Source: CAWKMN01 sp963850765 (lineage in GTDB: Bacteria; Chloroflexota; Anaerolineae; Aggregatilineales; Aggregatilineaceae). Taken from it: a stretch of DNA of 64,000 bases. The stretch spans positions 62,001-126,000 of the forward strand of contig CAWKMN010000010.1 of NCBI GenBank assembly GCA_963850765.1, given 5' to 3'. The notes under the pieces were generated by a model that was not told the DNA's origin, did no database searches, and was given only the letters and a program-made list of their open reading frames with translations. Position numbers and translations under genes: made by a program. Below, piece by piece: positions 29,021 through 37,865 of the stretch (position 1 is its first letter; each line of letters begins with the position of its first letter).

Positions 29021-30264
29021 ATGACCGCGGATGCAGCCAACAGCCCATGGATCGGCCGCTTCAAAAGCGCCGTGCATCTCGTGTTGGCCATCGGGGTCGG
29101 GGGAGAAATTCCCCGTCTCCTCCAACTCTGTCGGCGCATCCCCAATCGCGGTTTATATACCGGGCCTGGACATACGGAGCCTAGGCCAGTCGGATCACTT
29201 CGAAAGTTATTAGCCAAGTATGGGACCGATCCACTGCCACTGATTCGGGCGCACGAGCCGGTCTTCGATGCGGCGCGGCGTATGGGTTCAACCATCGAAT
29301 AGCTACCAGCTTTTCAACGAAACTGGCCATGACGAGCGATGTGGGAACACTTTGTGCGAGTTCAATGTCAACTTTGTCAACGAGATGGATCGACGCGGCT
29401 TGTCGGCAGCGGTCCTGGGCTTGGGGCCGGGTCATCCGGCATGGCCGGGACCTGATGCGCGGCAGAGTATTCGCAAGGCGTGGACGCAAGCCCGCCCCTT
29501 GTGGGAGGCGATCATCAACGCCCGCGAAACCCATATCGTGAATTTGCACGAGTATCACGCATGGCCCTGGACGCGCTTCGAGCCGTGGGTCATCGGGCGC
29601 TACCGCTGGATGTTGGAAGACATCCAGGCGATGGGGCTTCCCATCGACAAGATCAAGGTAGTCATCGGGGAGTCCGGGTTCACAGATCCCAATTCGCTGA
29701 ACTTACCCCTCACCGACCGGACCCAACGGCTACGAGTGGTCACTGGCTCAGGCCCATACGCCCCAGGAGTTGGCCGACGACTATATGGAGATGGTTCGGA
29801 CGGTCTACAACCACCCCAATCTTCTCGGCCTGTGCTACTACGGTCTGGGCAGCGACCCAGGCTGGTGGCAGGAGTTTGATCTGTTGCGACAGCCGGAGAT
29901 TCTCCAGCGCATGGAAGTTCAGTTAGTTCATTCGGAGGTCAAGGTGGTTGATACGCCGGTCATCAGGTTTGCCGTTCAGGTCAACAGCCTGAATATACGC
30001 CTGTCGCCATCGATCACAGCGGCAGTACAAGGAGCCCTGCCCCGCCATGCGATTGTCGACACCAATGGGTATGTGGAACAAGGCGGCTACCGCTGGCGGA
30101 GGCTGGTAAGTGGGGGCTACTGCGCGGAATATGCGCTGTCCCTCCCGGGAACACCGTATTTGCTCCAGGCAGTTAACGAACAAAAAGCTGAAATCCTCAA
30201 GCTCTTGGATGAGTTGCAGGAGTCCCTGGCGAAGCTCACCCAGCTCATCGAACTGACCGGGTGA
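29021..30264 (+). CDS. Putative glycoside-hydrolase-like lysin with SH3b domain (frame breaks)
   Basis: About 414 aa when joined near 29290 and 29725. The N-terminal half looks like a TIM barrel: IGVGGEIPRLLQLCRR, QLFNETGHDERCG, FNVNFVNEMDRRGLSAAVLG, THIVNLHEYHAW and IKVVIGESGFTD, the last with a Glu at the usual nucleophile strand. LLGLCYYGLGSDPGWW follows. The C-terminal part is SH3b-like (LNIRLSPSITAAVQGALPR) plus a short coiled coil (EILKLLDELQESLAKLTQL). It probably cleaves a glycan at the cell surface. It is the last phage-like gene. Confidence 0.55.
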
Positions 30265-30335
30265 GAAAAAACGCCTCGCGGGACGCCATCCGCAAACGTC
30301 CATTGATCAGCGCCATTACCGCCGGAGTTTAGACG

Positions 30336-31202
30336 TTAGATCGCCCTGCCCTGCCACACGTCCTGAAGCGGCCTATAGCTGATCAGGATGATCCCCTCCT
30401 GCTGGATGATCTCGCGCGCTTCGGGGGAAATCAGAAAATCGAAGTCCGATCGGCGTACCCGCCACCCGTCGGGATCGATGGCCTGTGACTCGGGAGTACC
30501 CGTACTGGGATGCACGGCCCACTCCGTGAGCCCCGCCGGTAACTCGCGCAGCATCTGCGCATAACGGGCCGGTTTGGTGTCGATATCCACTTCAAAGCTG
30601 TCCAGCAGATCGTACTGGTTAGCAGGCAGACCCGCCGCCTGAACTTGTTCGATGAATGGGTGCGACCCGACCCTGAGCGCCAGGCCATATTCTTTCGCCA
30701 GGCCCAGCGTGAGGTCGAACATATCCGCCCGGCCACCGCTGACCATACAGTGCCAGTCCAGGTGGGTCGGCTTGAGTCCGGCGGCCAGCGCGGTCTCAAT
30801 TTGCGCGCGGAATTCGACTTCGAGCTCGTCCAGTCTGGCCTTCGCCAGCATCTCGCCCATCTGCTCCAGGGTATAAAAATGGCCGCTTTCATCCAGCAGG
30901 GAGGGAATACGTTCCCTCGGTGCGACCGGATCCCAACGGTAATGGTTAATGTCGTGGATGATCGACAGGTGAACGCCGACGGGGATATCGGGGTTTTCGC
31001 GGAGCATATGCATGGCCTGGACAGCGCCGGGACAGGGGACCATCAGACTGGTAGACTGGACGACGCCTTCTCTGAAAGCGCGAAGAACAGCATCGTTGAT
31101 CGCCTGATACATCCCCAAATCGTCGGCGTTGATCAGCAGCAGCCGCGCGTCGTCGGGATACCCTAACAGCCTGTTGGTTTCGCTCTTCTGCAACGGGTGC
31201 AT
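30336..31202 (-). CDS. ChbG/YdjC-type carbohydrate deacetylase
   Basis: 288 aa from ATG 31202, chosen because AAGGAG lies just upstream and the family starts here. Core motifs: LLLINADDLGMYQAINDAV with the NADDLG metal site, PVGVHLSIIHD, and THLDWHCMVSGG with metal-binding His. These enzymes remove acetyl groups from N-acetylated sugars. The frame is open from the upstream methyltransferase through this gene (606 codons in total), so a fusion is possible. The internal ribosome site and a stop in a neighbouring frame argue for two genes merged by an indel. Confidence 0.8.
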   Translation of the reverse strand: MHPLQKSETNRLLGYPDDARLLLINADDLGMYQAINDAVLRAFREGVVQSTSLMVPCPGAVQAMHMLRENPDIPVGVHLSIIHDINHYRWDPVAPRERIPSLLDESGHFYTLEQMGEMLAKARLDELEVEFRAQIETALAAGLKPTHLDWHCMVSGGRADMFDLTLGLAKEYGLALRVGSHPFIEQVQAAGLPANQYDLLDSFEVDIDTKPARYAQMLRELPAGLTEWAVHPSTGTPESQAIDPDGWRVRRSDFDFLISPEAREIIQQEGIILISYRPLQDVWQGRAI

Positions 31203-32111
31203 TGCGCTTACTCCTTGACGGCCAAATTCTATGTTTATTTCCGGCAGCGGCAGGCGGTTTGGATAGACGAGGTGAAGATCAGGATCATCCGTCGCGGCTT
31301 GTTTGCGGCCAACAGAGATGATGTGTCCCGTCGCGCCGAGGATGCTCGGATCCGTTTCGACCGTCCGCAAGAATCCGAGCAGTCGCTCCCGGAGCGTCTC
31401 ATCCTCCCAGAACCGATCATATTCGGGCATGAAGCCTACCAGTCCCTCAATGGCCAGCGTGGTTTCAACCTGAAATCCGGCTTCCGCGAGTTCCGCCGGC
31501 ACCTCGGTCGGATAGTGAAAATAGGAGGTCGAAAAATAGCCTGGTTGTCCCGTTGGGTTGCGGTGCTGGCCGTCCACGAGGTCGCGCTCGACAAGGTCGG
31601 CGAAATGCGGATCGGCCAGATACCCCTTGCTCATGCCGTCTAGCAGCGACGCGAAACGAGATATGGTCGCCGCAAAGAGAAACCCCGACGGTTTGAGCAC
31701 GCGATAGGCCTCCCGCAGCGCTGCTAAGCGATCCGTTCGCTCTGGCAGATGATACAACGGGCCAAGCAGTAACACAGCCTCGGCACAGGCATCGGGAAAA
31801 TCCAGATGCCGGGCATCGCCTACCGTCGCACTGGCAAGTGAATGACGGGGCTGACGAGCCGATGCGCGCGTGGCCTGCACAACGTGCAGCGGCACATAAT
31901 CGACCAGATGCACCGTATAGCCCATCTGCGCCAGCCAGAGCGCGTAGATTCCCGCGCCACCGCCAATATCCAGCACCGTTGCAGGGGGCTTGGGCAGGTA
32001 ACGCATGATGATTTCTTGTGTGCGAACTAATTCAAGCTGGCCTTGTCCTCTCGTTAAACGGTCCTGCTCCTGGCCCTGGTTGTAGTATCCATGGATGTCA
32101 TTCAGTGTCAT
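31203..32111 (-). CDS. Class I SAM-dependent methyltransferase
   Basis: About 300 aa. The start MTLNDIHGYYNQGQEQDRL at 32111 is preferred because a TATAAT (32155-32160) overlaps the longer start and GGGGAG lies upstream. Motif I is TVLDIGGGAGIYALWLAQ, then YTVHLVDY, GDARHLDFPDACAEAVLLLG and LREAYRVLKPSGFLFAATIS, typical of Methyltransf_11/25. The end is uncertain because the frame runs on into the deacetylase. Substrate unknown. It is probably co-transcribed with the deacetylase. Confidence 0.8.
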
Positions 32112-32154
32112 AGCTGCTTGGCTCCCCGACACGCTGTGTCCAAACTTCATCCAC

Positions 32155-32160
32155 ATTATA
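32155..32160 (-). promoter_or_regulatory. Likely -10 box for the methyltransferase-deacetylase unit
   Basis: A perfect TATAAT on the minus strand lies about 45 nt upstream of the chosen methyltransferase start. The -35 region is not a clear match. Confidence 0.5.
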
Positions 32161-32223
32161 CCGTCGTGGGCGAAATCTGCCGGGAAATTCGCCCCATAGA
32201 CATATCAAGATGAGGAAAAACAA

Positions 32224-32586
32224 ATGGCAAAAAACCGCCGACCAAAAGTCAAAGTTATCCCATTAGCCATCGGCCAAGATCCGTCACTGTGGCGTTATGA
32301 CAGTGTACAGGAAGCGCTCGGCGCAAACATGAATATTCTCTCGGAGATGATCCGGGCGGGGGAAATCGCGCAACTGGAGCAGCCAGAGCTGACAGAGCAT
32401 TCAATCGATGAAGACACCGATTCCGCCGTCGAGCAGCCCGCTGATCCCCTGAAAAGTACGGTACAATTCAGAGTGACTCCAACCATAATCGTCAGCGGGC
32501 TTCGCGGATGTCACGTTATTAAGGAGAGGGGGCGACAAAGTACTGGGTCGCGTCCCCTTCCTGTGTCCATCCCGTCCTGCCGTTAA
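32224..32586 (+). CDS. Small hypothetical protein
   Basis: Starts MAKNRRPKVKVIPLAIGQDP after a GAGGAAAA stretch. About the first 80 residues look like real protein (SVQEALGANMNILSEMIRAG; EDTDSAVEQPADPLKS). The last ~30 residues overlap the 3' end of the convergent lipoprotein gene by 68 nt and may be spurious or frame-shifted. The family is not recognised. An N-terminal basic region and acidic tail are all that can be said. Confidence 0.4.
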   Translation: MAKNRRPKVKVIPLAIGQDPSLWRYDSVQEALGANMNILSEMIRAGEIAQLEQPELTEHSIDEDTDSAVEQPADPLKSTVQFRVTPTIIVSGLRGCHVIKERGRQSTGSRPLPVSIPSCR

Positions 32587-33181
32587 AGCTGATTTGCCAC
32601 CAGTTGGAGCCTTCCGCGCAGGTCGGCCCGGACACCACGCTGAAGGCGCTCCCTGAAGGGATCTGGTCCACCACGGCGCTGGATCGAGTGGGCTGCGCGC
32701 GTGTCTCGATCCAGGGCTGGTACGTGACCTGACCCTGACCGCCTACCACCAATCTGGGGGCCAGGGGGCAGGTTGAACCAGCACCCTGTGCAACGTTTGG
32801 CACATACAAGACCCAGCCAGCCTGAATCGAATCAGCGTCTGCCAGACAGTTGCCACTCGCAAGCTGATCCGTCGTCGTACCGGTGCTCTCTGCAATCAAG
32901 CCCAAGGTGTCGCCGCTGACTACCGTATAAGGCACCCAACCGTCCGGTGTGTCACAGGGTGGCGCAACAGCCTGTCCGCTGCTGTCCACCAGGGGCGTTG
33001 CTGTGAATAATGCGGCTGCCGTTGACGACAGTGTCGCCGTGGGGGTTAGCACGACAGGCGTTTGCGGCGGTGCCGTATTGGTGGGGGGAGGCGAAACGTC
33101 GTCATTACTGGTCAGGCTGCACGCCGCAAGCAGCAGAAGTGGGATTAACCGCCATATTGGTCGAATAGACATGTTCCTCAA
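32519..33181 (-). CDS. Lipoprotein with LysM and SH3b domains
   Basis: 220 aa. The N-terminal signal ends in a lipobox (IPLLLLAACS). A Thr/Pro-rich spacer (about 27-75) leads to a LysM domain (about 82-130: YTVVSGDTLGLIAESTGTT, then AGWVLYVPN) and an SH3b domain (about 150-212: WIETRAQPTRSSAVVDQIP, SNWWQISFNGRTGWTQE). LysM binds peptidoglycan and SH3b often binds wall peptides, so it is probably anchored at the cell surface. ATG at 33172 is an equally possible start. Confidence 0.8.
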   Translation of the reverse strand: MRNMSIRPIWRLIPLLLLAACSLTSNDDVSPPPTNTAPPQTPVVLTPTATLSSTAAALFTATPLVDSSGQAVAPPCDTPDGWVPYTVVSGDTLGLIAESTGTTTDQLASGNCLADADSIQAGWVLYVPNVAQGAGSTCPLAPRLVVGGQGQVTYQPWIETRAQPTRSSAVVDQIPSGSAFSVVSGPTCAEGSNWWQISFNGRTGWTQEGDATQYFVAPSP

Positions 33182-33219
33182 TACCTTTCCCTATTATCAC
33201 ATACTTATAAGTTCAGGTT

Positions 33220-33738
33220 TTTTCATTATGTGGGCCGGTAAATGAGGAATTTCTACGTCGAACTGATGCCACCCTAAAGGCAAGCAAATGAGGAGCTTGC
33301 GCGGGTTGCGTTCGCGGTACTGGCTGAGGAGGTTACCCGGGCTGTCGTTCACCGCAAAGGCGAATCGCTTCTTCGCTCTCAGTGGCCGGGCCTACCCGTT
33401 GAAGGTCATCGCACACTTTTTAACGAAACTTACTAAGCTGTACCGTACTGAATCCTGGTCATCAACAATCACTAGGACGCACAGCTACCCCGGTATTTTC
33501 AGGGCTTACCAACCGGAGAGCCAGCACATTGGGCGTCTGCGCTATTTAAGATTGTAGCAGGTTTTTATTGGCGCAGCGCCTTCAACGTTTTTTCGGTGAT
33601 TCGTTCATCACTGTCCGCTTTGCCTTCGACCAAGTACCTTCCCTAAAATCTTGTTTAGCCGACCATCGAGCCCCTGTATAGAACTGGGATCTGGATGGTC
33701 CGATATCTGAGGTAATAGGAGTATTGGGAGGGTACTAC
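33220..33738. other. Intergenic stretch with a possible small broken gene
   Basis: No convincing intact gene. On the plus strand, with two single-base corrections, a peptide VNEEFLRRTDATLKA followed by NEELARVAFAVLAEEVTRAV and WPGLPVEGHRTLFNETY can be read between about 33225 and 33437. It could be a degenerate small gene. The 89-codon open frame at 33288-33557 looks like a shadow. Positions 33560-33720 hold nothing recognisable. Confidence 0.3.
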
Positions 33739-34509
33739 ATGATGCACCGTATTTCAGTATTTCTTCTCATCGGGCTGATGCTAATGGTGTCTCCAGCCTT
33801 AGCGCAAGACAGCGGCACCACGCATACTGTCACCTTTGATGGGGTCAGTCTGACGTTCAACTCTGCACTCGCCAGCAACGTCAACATCTCGCAGTATGCA
33901 GGGGATCCCGCCAATTCCCCTTTCGGTTTTGGCGAGCCCGGCCACACTCAGTTCACGTTTTATAATGCGTTTCCTGTACCGGAAAGCATCTTGGATGCGA
34001 TCGGCGGTGTGCGCGTCTATCGAACGGCGGACTTCGCGGGCTTCACTGAGCACGAAAGCCGACTGGCATCGCTTCAATCGCTGCTTGACGAACGGCCCAA
34101 CCTGGCGGATTTCGAGGCCCTGAACACCGAGGATGTGAACGCCAACGCGCTGCCCTTCATCCCGGTGTACGCGGCGGGTCAGGTGATCCGCGCTCGCACG
34201 CAGTATATCGAAACGGATGCGGTCAAGGGAATTGCCTACCTGACGATCTACCAGGAGGTATTGGAGCCGTTCGAGCGTGCCCTCTGGACGTTCCAGGGCG
34301 TCAGCAGTGACGGGACGATCTACATCGTGGCGATCTTCAATGTCACCAGCAGCGTATTCCCTGAGGACTCCTCGGATTTTGACGTCGAGCGGTTTAATGA
34401 ATACCGCGCTAAGATGGTCGCATGGCTCAACGAAGCCGATCCGGCCAGCTTTGAGCCGGCGCTGCCGATGCTGGAAGCGCTGATCCAGTCTATCCGGATC
34501 GAGGCTTAA
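33739..34509 (+). CDS. Secreted protein of unknown function
   Basis: 256 aa from ATG 33739, with GGGAGG upstream. The signal peptide MMHRISVFLLIGLMLMVSPA ends in an ALA-Q type cleavage site. The mature part is a mixed alpha/beta domain (VTFDGVSLTFNSALASNVNI; FTFYNAFPVPESILDAI; LWTFQGVSSDGTIYIVAIFN) with no cysteines or catalytic motif. Similar proteins are common in Chloroflexota genomes, but no function is known to me. A hairpin follows at 34538-34567. Confidence 0.65.
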   Translation: MMHRISVFLLIGLMLMVSPALAQDSGTTHTVTFDGVSLTFNSALASNVNISQYAGDPANSPFGFGEPGHTQFTFYNAFPVPESILDAIGGVRVYRTADFAGFTEHESRLASLQSLLDERPNLADFEALNTEDVNANALPFIPVYAAGQVIRARTQYIETDAVKGIAYLTIYQEVLEPFERALWTFQGVSSDGTIYIVAIFNVTSSVFPEDSSDFDVERFNEYRAKMVAWLNEADPASFEPALPMLEALIQSIRIEA

Positions 34510-34537
34510 CGAACGCTCGTGTCTTGAGACTTGGGAA

Positions 34538-34567
34538 GGGGGTCAACGGTCACACCGTCTGGCCCCC
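34538..34567 (+). terminator. Hairpin after the secreted protein gene
   Basis: GGGGGTCAACGG and CCGTCTGGCCCCC form an imperfect GC-rich stem with a 5-nt loop, 28 nt after the stop. No clear T-run follows, so it may be a weak or factor-assisted terminator. Confidence 0.45.
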
Positions 34568-34731
34568 TATTCGGACGCTGCGACGATTACGTCGTGGCTG
34601 GTAGGTGGTAATATTGGGTAACGCGGGCGGTCGATGAGTTGCTGCTAAACATTCGCTCAAACGAAGGAGACTTGCCCATCAGTTTTTCGTTCGCAGACCG
34701 CCGAAAGCATAATCCCTTGAGGAGGGGAAAT

Positions 34732-35043
34732 ATGGCAAGCTGCAAAATCTCGGTACTCAAATGTACGTTTCATCAGGATCTCATCGATGCCTACAAGACC
34801 GAGGCAGTGGCTCAGCAGGCCGGGCCCTGCCCCGTGTTTAAGGAAGGCCAGGAATTTGTCCTGGATTTGCCCTGGGCGATACCGGAGGGTTTCTGCAACT
34901 GGGCCTGGGCGGATATCCGCCAGTATGTGTACGCAGCCTGCTTGGGTGGCGAGTTTCCTGGTGGAAAGCCGTCGAACACCTTTGTCTCTTGCTGCACCGA
35001 CGGCTTCCGCCCCGTGATCTTCAAAGTCGAACGTGTGGAGTAA
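34732..35043 (+). CDS. TIGR04076 family protein
   Basis: 103 aa, intact, with GAGGAGGGG upstream of ATG 34732. The Cys/Trp-rich pattern is characteristic: CKISVLKCTFHQDL, then WAIPEGFCNWAWADIRQYV, YAACLGG and FVSCCTDGFRPVIFKVERV. The family is widespread, small and of unknown function; the conserved Cys residues suggest metal or redox chemistry. Its 3' end overlaps the end of the convergent immunity-like gene by 23 nt. Confidence 0.75.
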   Translation: MASCKISVLKCTFHQDLIDAYKTEAVAQQAGPCPVFKEGQEFVLDLPWAIPEGFCNWAWADIRQYVYAACLGGEFPGGKPSNTFVSCCTDGFRPVIFKVERVE

Positions 35044-35599
35044 GATTCGTTTGCTGGGCAGTCGCCGTGGTCCGAGCGAACGGGTCAGCAATCGAATACG
35101 AACCAGCAATACGCATTGCGCAACTCTGGTCGTCCAGCACGAGTTCTCGGATTTCGCCGGGAAGTTGGGCACGCTGCCACTGGCACTCCAGGCGACCAGC
35201 CTCCAGACGTTCATCTTCAGGCGCCGCCGCGCGTGCCGCCCTGATCGCGTAGGCCGCTGCGCCCAGTTCATGAGCTGCCACATGAGCCACCGCCGCGGCT
35301 TGTCCGGCGGCGTAAGCCGCTTCTCTTGCCGCGCCGCTCAACGCTCGGGCAGCGCCCATGGCGTGTCCGGCGGCGGTACGCGCTTGGGTCATCGTAATGT
35401 CACCGCGCACCCAAGCGTGCGCCTGCTCAATCGCCCGGCGCGGACGGTCGTCACTGGGTCGCACGTGCTCGAAGAAATGCAAGACGTGCTGCGCGCAATC
35501 CGCCGCCCAAACGGCCAGCAGGCGATGATCGGCGTCCTGTAGGGTGCCGCCGCGACGCACGGTAATCAACCTAGGGTCTCGGATCTCGCTGAAAATCAC
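35021..35599 (-). CDS. Putative immunity protein (Ala-rich helical repeat)
   Basis: 192 aa from a GTG at 35599 (MIFSEIRDPRLITVRRGGTL), preferred because the upstream frame is basic and non-protein-like. ADHRLLAVWAADCAQHVLHF is followed by Ala-rich helices (AREAAYAAGQAAAVAHVAAH; LGAAAYAIRAARAAAP) and LPGEIRELVLDDQ. This is the pattern of the imm-like 'putative immunity protein' family, which protects against contact-dependent toxins. The last ~25 residues may be shifted out of frame. No toxin gene is nearby, so it is an orphan. Confidence 0.6.
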   Translation of the reverse strand: MIFSEIRDPRLITVRRGGTLQDADHRLLAVWAADCAQHVLHFFEHVRPSDDRPRRAIEQAHAWVRGDITMTQARTAAGHAMGAARALSGAAREAAYAAGQAAAVAHVAAHELGAAAYAIRAARAAAPEDERLEAGRLECQWQRAQLPGEIRELVLDDQSCAMRIAGSYSIADPFARTTATAQQTNLTPHVRL

Positions 35600-35717
35600 T
35601 TGTCTACCCCTTTGGGTAGTGGTTGCAAAGTACGTGATGGTAGATAAATCGGGGGCTGTAGGGACACGATATTTTCGTGTCCGCTTTCTCTTTAACCTTT
35701 TCACTTTAAACGCTGCT

Positions 35718-36428
35718 TTACTCGTAAAACTCTGGCGCTTTTTTGAGTGTTTCCCACTGCTCCTTGTCATGACCGAAAATCACCAGCCCGATATGCTCCC
35801 GTTCGACCAGATCAAGCAGTTTAATCGTACTGGCGCGGATCGCTTCGGCGTCCGGGTTGCTACCGTCGTCCTGCTCGTCACGGGTAAAGCCCTCGCCGAA
35901 GGGTACAGCGTCAATCGTCAATAAAATCGCCCCCGTTTTGGGCAGCCGCACCAGCACCGATTGATGTCCCGGCACATGCCCGCTCGTCTCAATCAGCTCC
36001 AGCCCCGGCAGCAGTTCCGTGTCCCCGTCCACCAGCCGAATGCGCTCCATTGGCTGATCCCATTGGGGTCGAATGGCAGCAAAACGTGGGTTGCTCGCCG
36101 CATCCAAATGATGCACACGCTGAACAACATATTGCGCCTTCGTGAATGCCGCGTGTCTTCCGGCATGGTCGATATCATAATGCGTCGAAATGACGGTATC
36201 AATATCGTCCGGTTTTAAGCCAATGCTCGCCAACTGCTCGATAACGTCCTGCCCATTCTCGAACTCCGATTCTCCTTCAGGCATAATCTCCGGTAGACCA
36301 CTGTCAATCAGAATATTCTTGCCGTCACCCGTTTGCACCAGATAGCACACAATCGGAATCTGGTATTCCGGCATGGACCCAACCTGCATCAGATAAAGAC
36401 GCTTCACAGCATTTTGGCTCATAATCAT
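35718..36428 (-). CDS. MBL-fold hydrolase, AHL-lactonase-like
   Basis: 236 aa, intact. The metal motif is STHYDIDHAGRH, an HxDxDH variant that is usual in part of the N-acyl-homoserine-lactonase-like branch. Further ligands appear in ETSGHVPGHQSVLV, LLTIDAVPFGEGFT and LVIFGHDKEQWETL. Probable reaction: hydrolysis of a lactone or related ester; quorum quenching is possible but not shown by sequence alone. Start at 36428; the second Met (MSQNAVKRLYL) is also plausible. Confidence 0.8.
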   Translation of the reverse strand: MIMSQNAVKRLYLMQVGSMPEYQIPIVCYLVQTGDGKNILIDSGLPEIMPEGESEFENGQDVIEQLASIGLKPDDIDTVISTHYDIDHAGRHAAFTKAQYVVQRVHHLDAASNPRFAAIRPQWDQPMERIRLVDGDTELLPGLELIETSGHVPGHQSVLVRLPKTGAILLTIDAVPFGEGFTRDEQDDGSNPDAEAIRASTIKLLDLVEREHIGLVIFGHDKEQWETLKKAPEFYE

Positions 36429-36620
36429 TTCCCCTAAAATTAGACCAAATATTCTATCATAATTTCGGTAGTGGTTACATAGTAAGTGGTAAAGAGTTTA
36501 ATGTCGCACTTTCGCGAGGCTTCCGTAGGGGCAAGGCAGTGCGAAGCCTCCCTGCGGGACGCCTTGCCCTTTATGAATGCATAATTTCATCGATTTTTCT
36601 TGGGCCGGATACCCCTGCCT

Positions 36621-37655
36621 TCAGGCATGGGGAGGAAGGCCCAAGGTCTCCTTTCTCAACCTCCAACTGGACAAAGTTAACAGATTGCAGTCCTCCGGAT
36701 GGGCGTTTTGCGTTAGCCGCTTGCCATCCTGAAGACCATGAAGACTGATACGTCCTTTCAAGGTGCCACCCACGTAGCATACGCCCCATTTCGGATGACG
36801 TACCCAACTGCCGCGCTTGAAACCTGCACTCACCGTACCGCCGTAGGGCTTTCGCACACCGCCTTTTTCGGGTTGCAAGCGGTGCAACTGGCGGCGGTGG
36901 AAGCGCAGCGGCACAATGTGCAGCATGGCGGTGTTGTCGGGCTGCTTGTGTCCGCCTACCCAGGCATTGGCCAGCACCCAACTGTCTATACAGTGGGCCG
37001 AGAAGTCGTCGGAAAGCTTCTTGCTCGACTTGTGTATCCCTGTCGCACGGCGTAGTTCGGCAGTTTCGTATCCGGCAATGGTGCGAACGGGAACAAGCAG
37101 GCCCAACTGCTCGTAGAACCACTGCTTACCGACTTCCAACGGGCTAAAACTCGTGTTCCAGCGGCGTTTGCCCGCTTTGGTGACGGCTTGAATATCTTCC
37201 ACGATGAACACGGTAATCGGGTAATACCGTTTAAGCCAAGTCGCCAGCCGTAGTTTCCAGCCCCAACGCGCGCGGGTGGACGGCGGCAAACGGAACTGTC
37301 CCTGACGTCGGTTGGTGCGCATTTTGCGATAGGGCGTTTTACGTCCGCGCCGTGTGCGCCGCATTTGCGTGCTTTGGGCCTCTGCTTCCTTTACCCACGT
37401 GACGGCATCGGCCTGAATGTTGAGATAGGTGTGGCTTGCGCTTTTGACGGTGAAGGCTTCTTTTTTACTTCCCGGATCGATACCGACGGCGATAGCTTGC
37501 GTATCGCCTTCTGCTCGGTCCACAAGTTGGATATAGAACAATCCACGGTCAAAACGCCTCACCGCACGGCCTTTGCGTACCAACTCCCGAGCACGTGCAG
37601 CATGACAGGGCATAAGTTTCTGCCCTATGCTGCTTAAAACTGGAACGTATTGCAT
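36621..37655 (-). CDS. isrB: IsrB RNA-guided nickase (RuvC, no HNH)
   Basis: 344 aa, intact. The PLMP-type N-terminus (LMPCHAARARELVRKGRAV) is followed by RuvC-I (AVGIDPGSKKEAF), an Arg-rich bridge helix (RRTRRGRKTPYRKMR), RuvC-II (ITVFIVEDIQAVTK) leading straight to RuvC-III (DDFSAHCIDSWVLANA) with no HNH insertion, and a C-terminal region. Length and architecture match IsrB (about 350 aa), which nicks the non-target strand using an omega RNA. The stop codon lies in the right-end hairpin. It is only distantly similar to the IscB at 3924. Confidence 0.88.
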   Translation of the reverse strand: MQYVPVLSSIGQKLMPCHAARARELVRKGRAVRRFDRGLFYIQLVDRAEGDTQAIAVGIDPGSKKEAFTVKSASHTYLNIQADAVTWVKEAEAQSTQMRRTRRGRKTPYRKMRTNRRQGQFRLPPSTRARWGWKLRLATWLKRYYPITVFIVEDIQAVTKAGKRRWNTSFSPLEVGKQWFYEQLGLLVPVRTIAGYETAELRRATGIHKSSKKLSDDFSAHCIDSWVLANAWVGGHKQPDNTAMLHIVPLRFHRRQLHRLQPEKGGVRKPYGGTVSAGFKRGSWVRHPKWGVCYVGGTLKGRISLHGLQDGKRLTQNAHPEDCNLLTLSSWRLRKETLGLPPHA

Positions 37656-37865
37656 GAGAGTTACCTCTCAATCTCCCCAACTGGGGGCAACTGACCGCTT
37701 CGACACAGGCACACACAAAGGATACAGACTAGCGGGACATCCAGTATCGTGCTTCGGGCTGCCACGCCCAGTGTGCTTGTTAATAACGTCTAGTCAACGC
37801 TTACGTCTCAGTTTGCCGGGTGGCTGTCCGGCTCCCCTCAAGCCCCCGGCTTTAGCCGTGGGGTC
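37656..37865 (-). ncRNA. Predicted omega RNA of IsrB
   Basis: About 210 nt upstream of isrB without a convincing ORF and with several GC hairpins. These include the terminal CCCACGGCTAAAGCCGGGGG stem (37843-37862) and the CCCCAACTGGGGG stem near 37675. IsrB omega RNAs are encoded at this position, with the guide at the outer (5') end, here just beyond about 37865. Boundaries are approximate. Confidence 0.65.

Larger units (their letters stand above)
1..30270 (+). mobile_element. Late region of a siphophage / prophage (structural, lysis, fibre genes)
   Basis: Almost every gene is on the plus strand, tightly packed with ATGA overlaps. The order is head end, connectors, tail tube, tail chaperone, tape measure, tail tip, fibres, holin, lysin: the standard layout of long non-contractile tailed phages. 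No terminase, portal, capsid protease, repressor or tyrosine integrase is visible, so the left boundary lies outside the window. The right boundary is placed after the last phage-like gene (30264), but it could extend to the serine recombinase/tRNA junction near 43.7 kb. No att repeat was found at 30.3 kb. Confidence 0.85.

Noticed and set aside
1..30270. Alternative genetic code or stop-codon recoding as the cause of broken phage genes
   Set aside because: Breaks are frame changes rather than in-frame stops of one type, and intact genes nearby use all three stop codons normally. Chromosomal genes show the same breaks.
30265..30335. Right attachment site of the prophage
   Set aside because: No repeat of the tRNA-Ala 3' end or any other duplicated core could be seen here, so the phage boundary is left open.
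33288..33557. 89-codon open frame as a gene
   Set aside because: Composition is unlike protein, it has no ribosome site, and another frame gives better text; left as part of an intergenic note.
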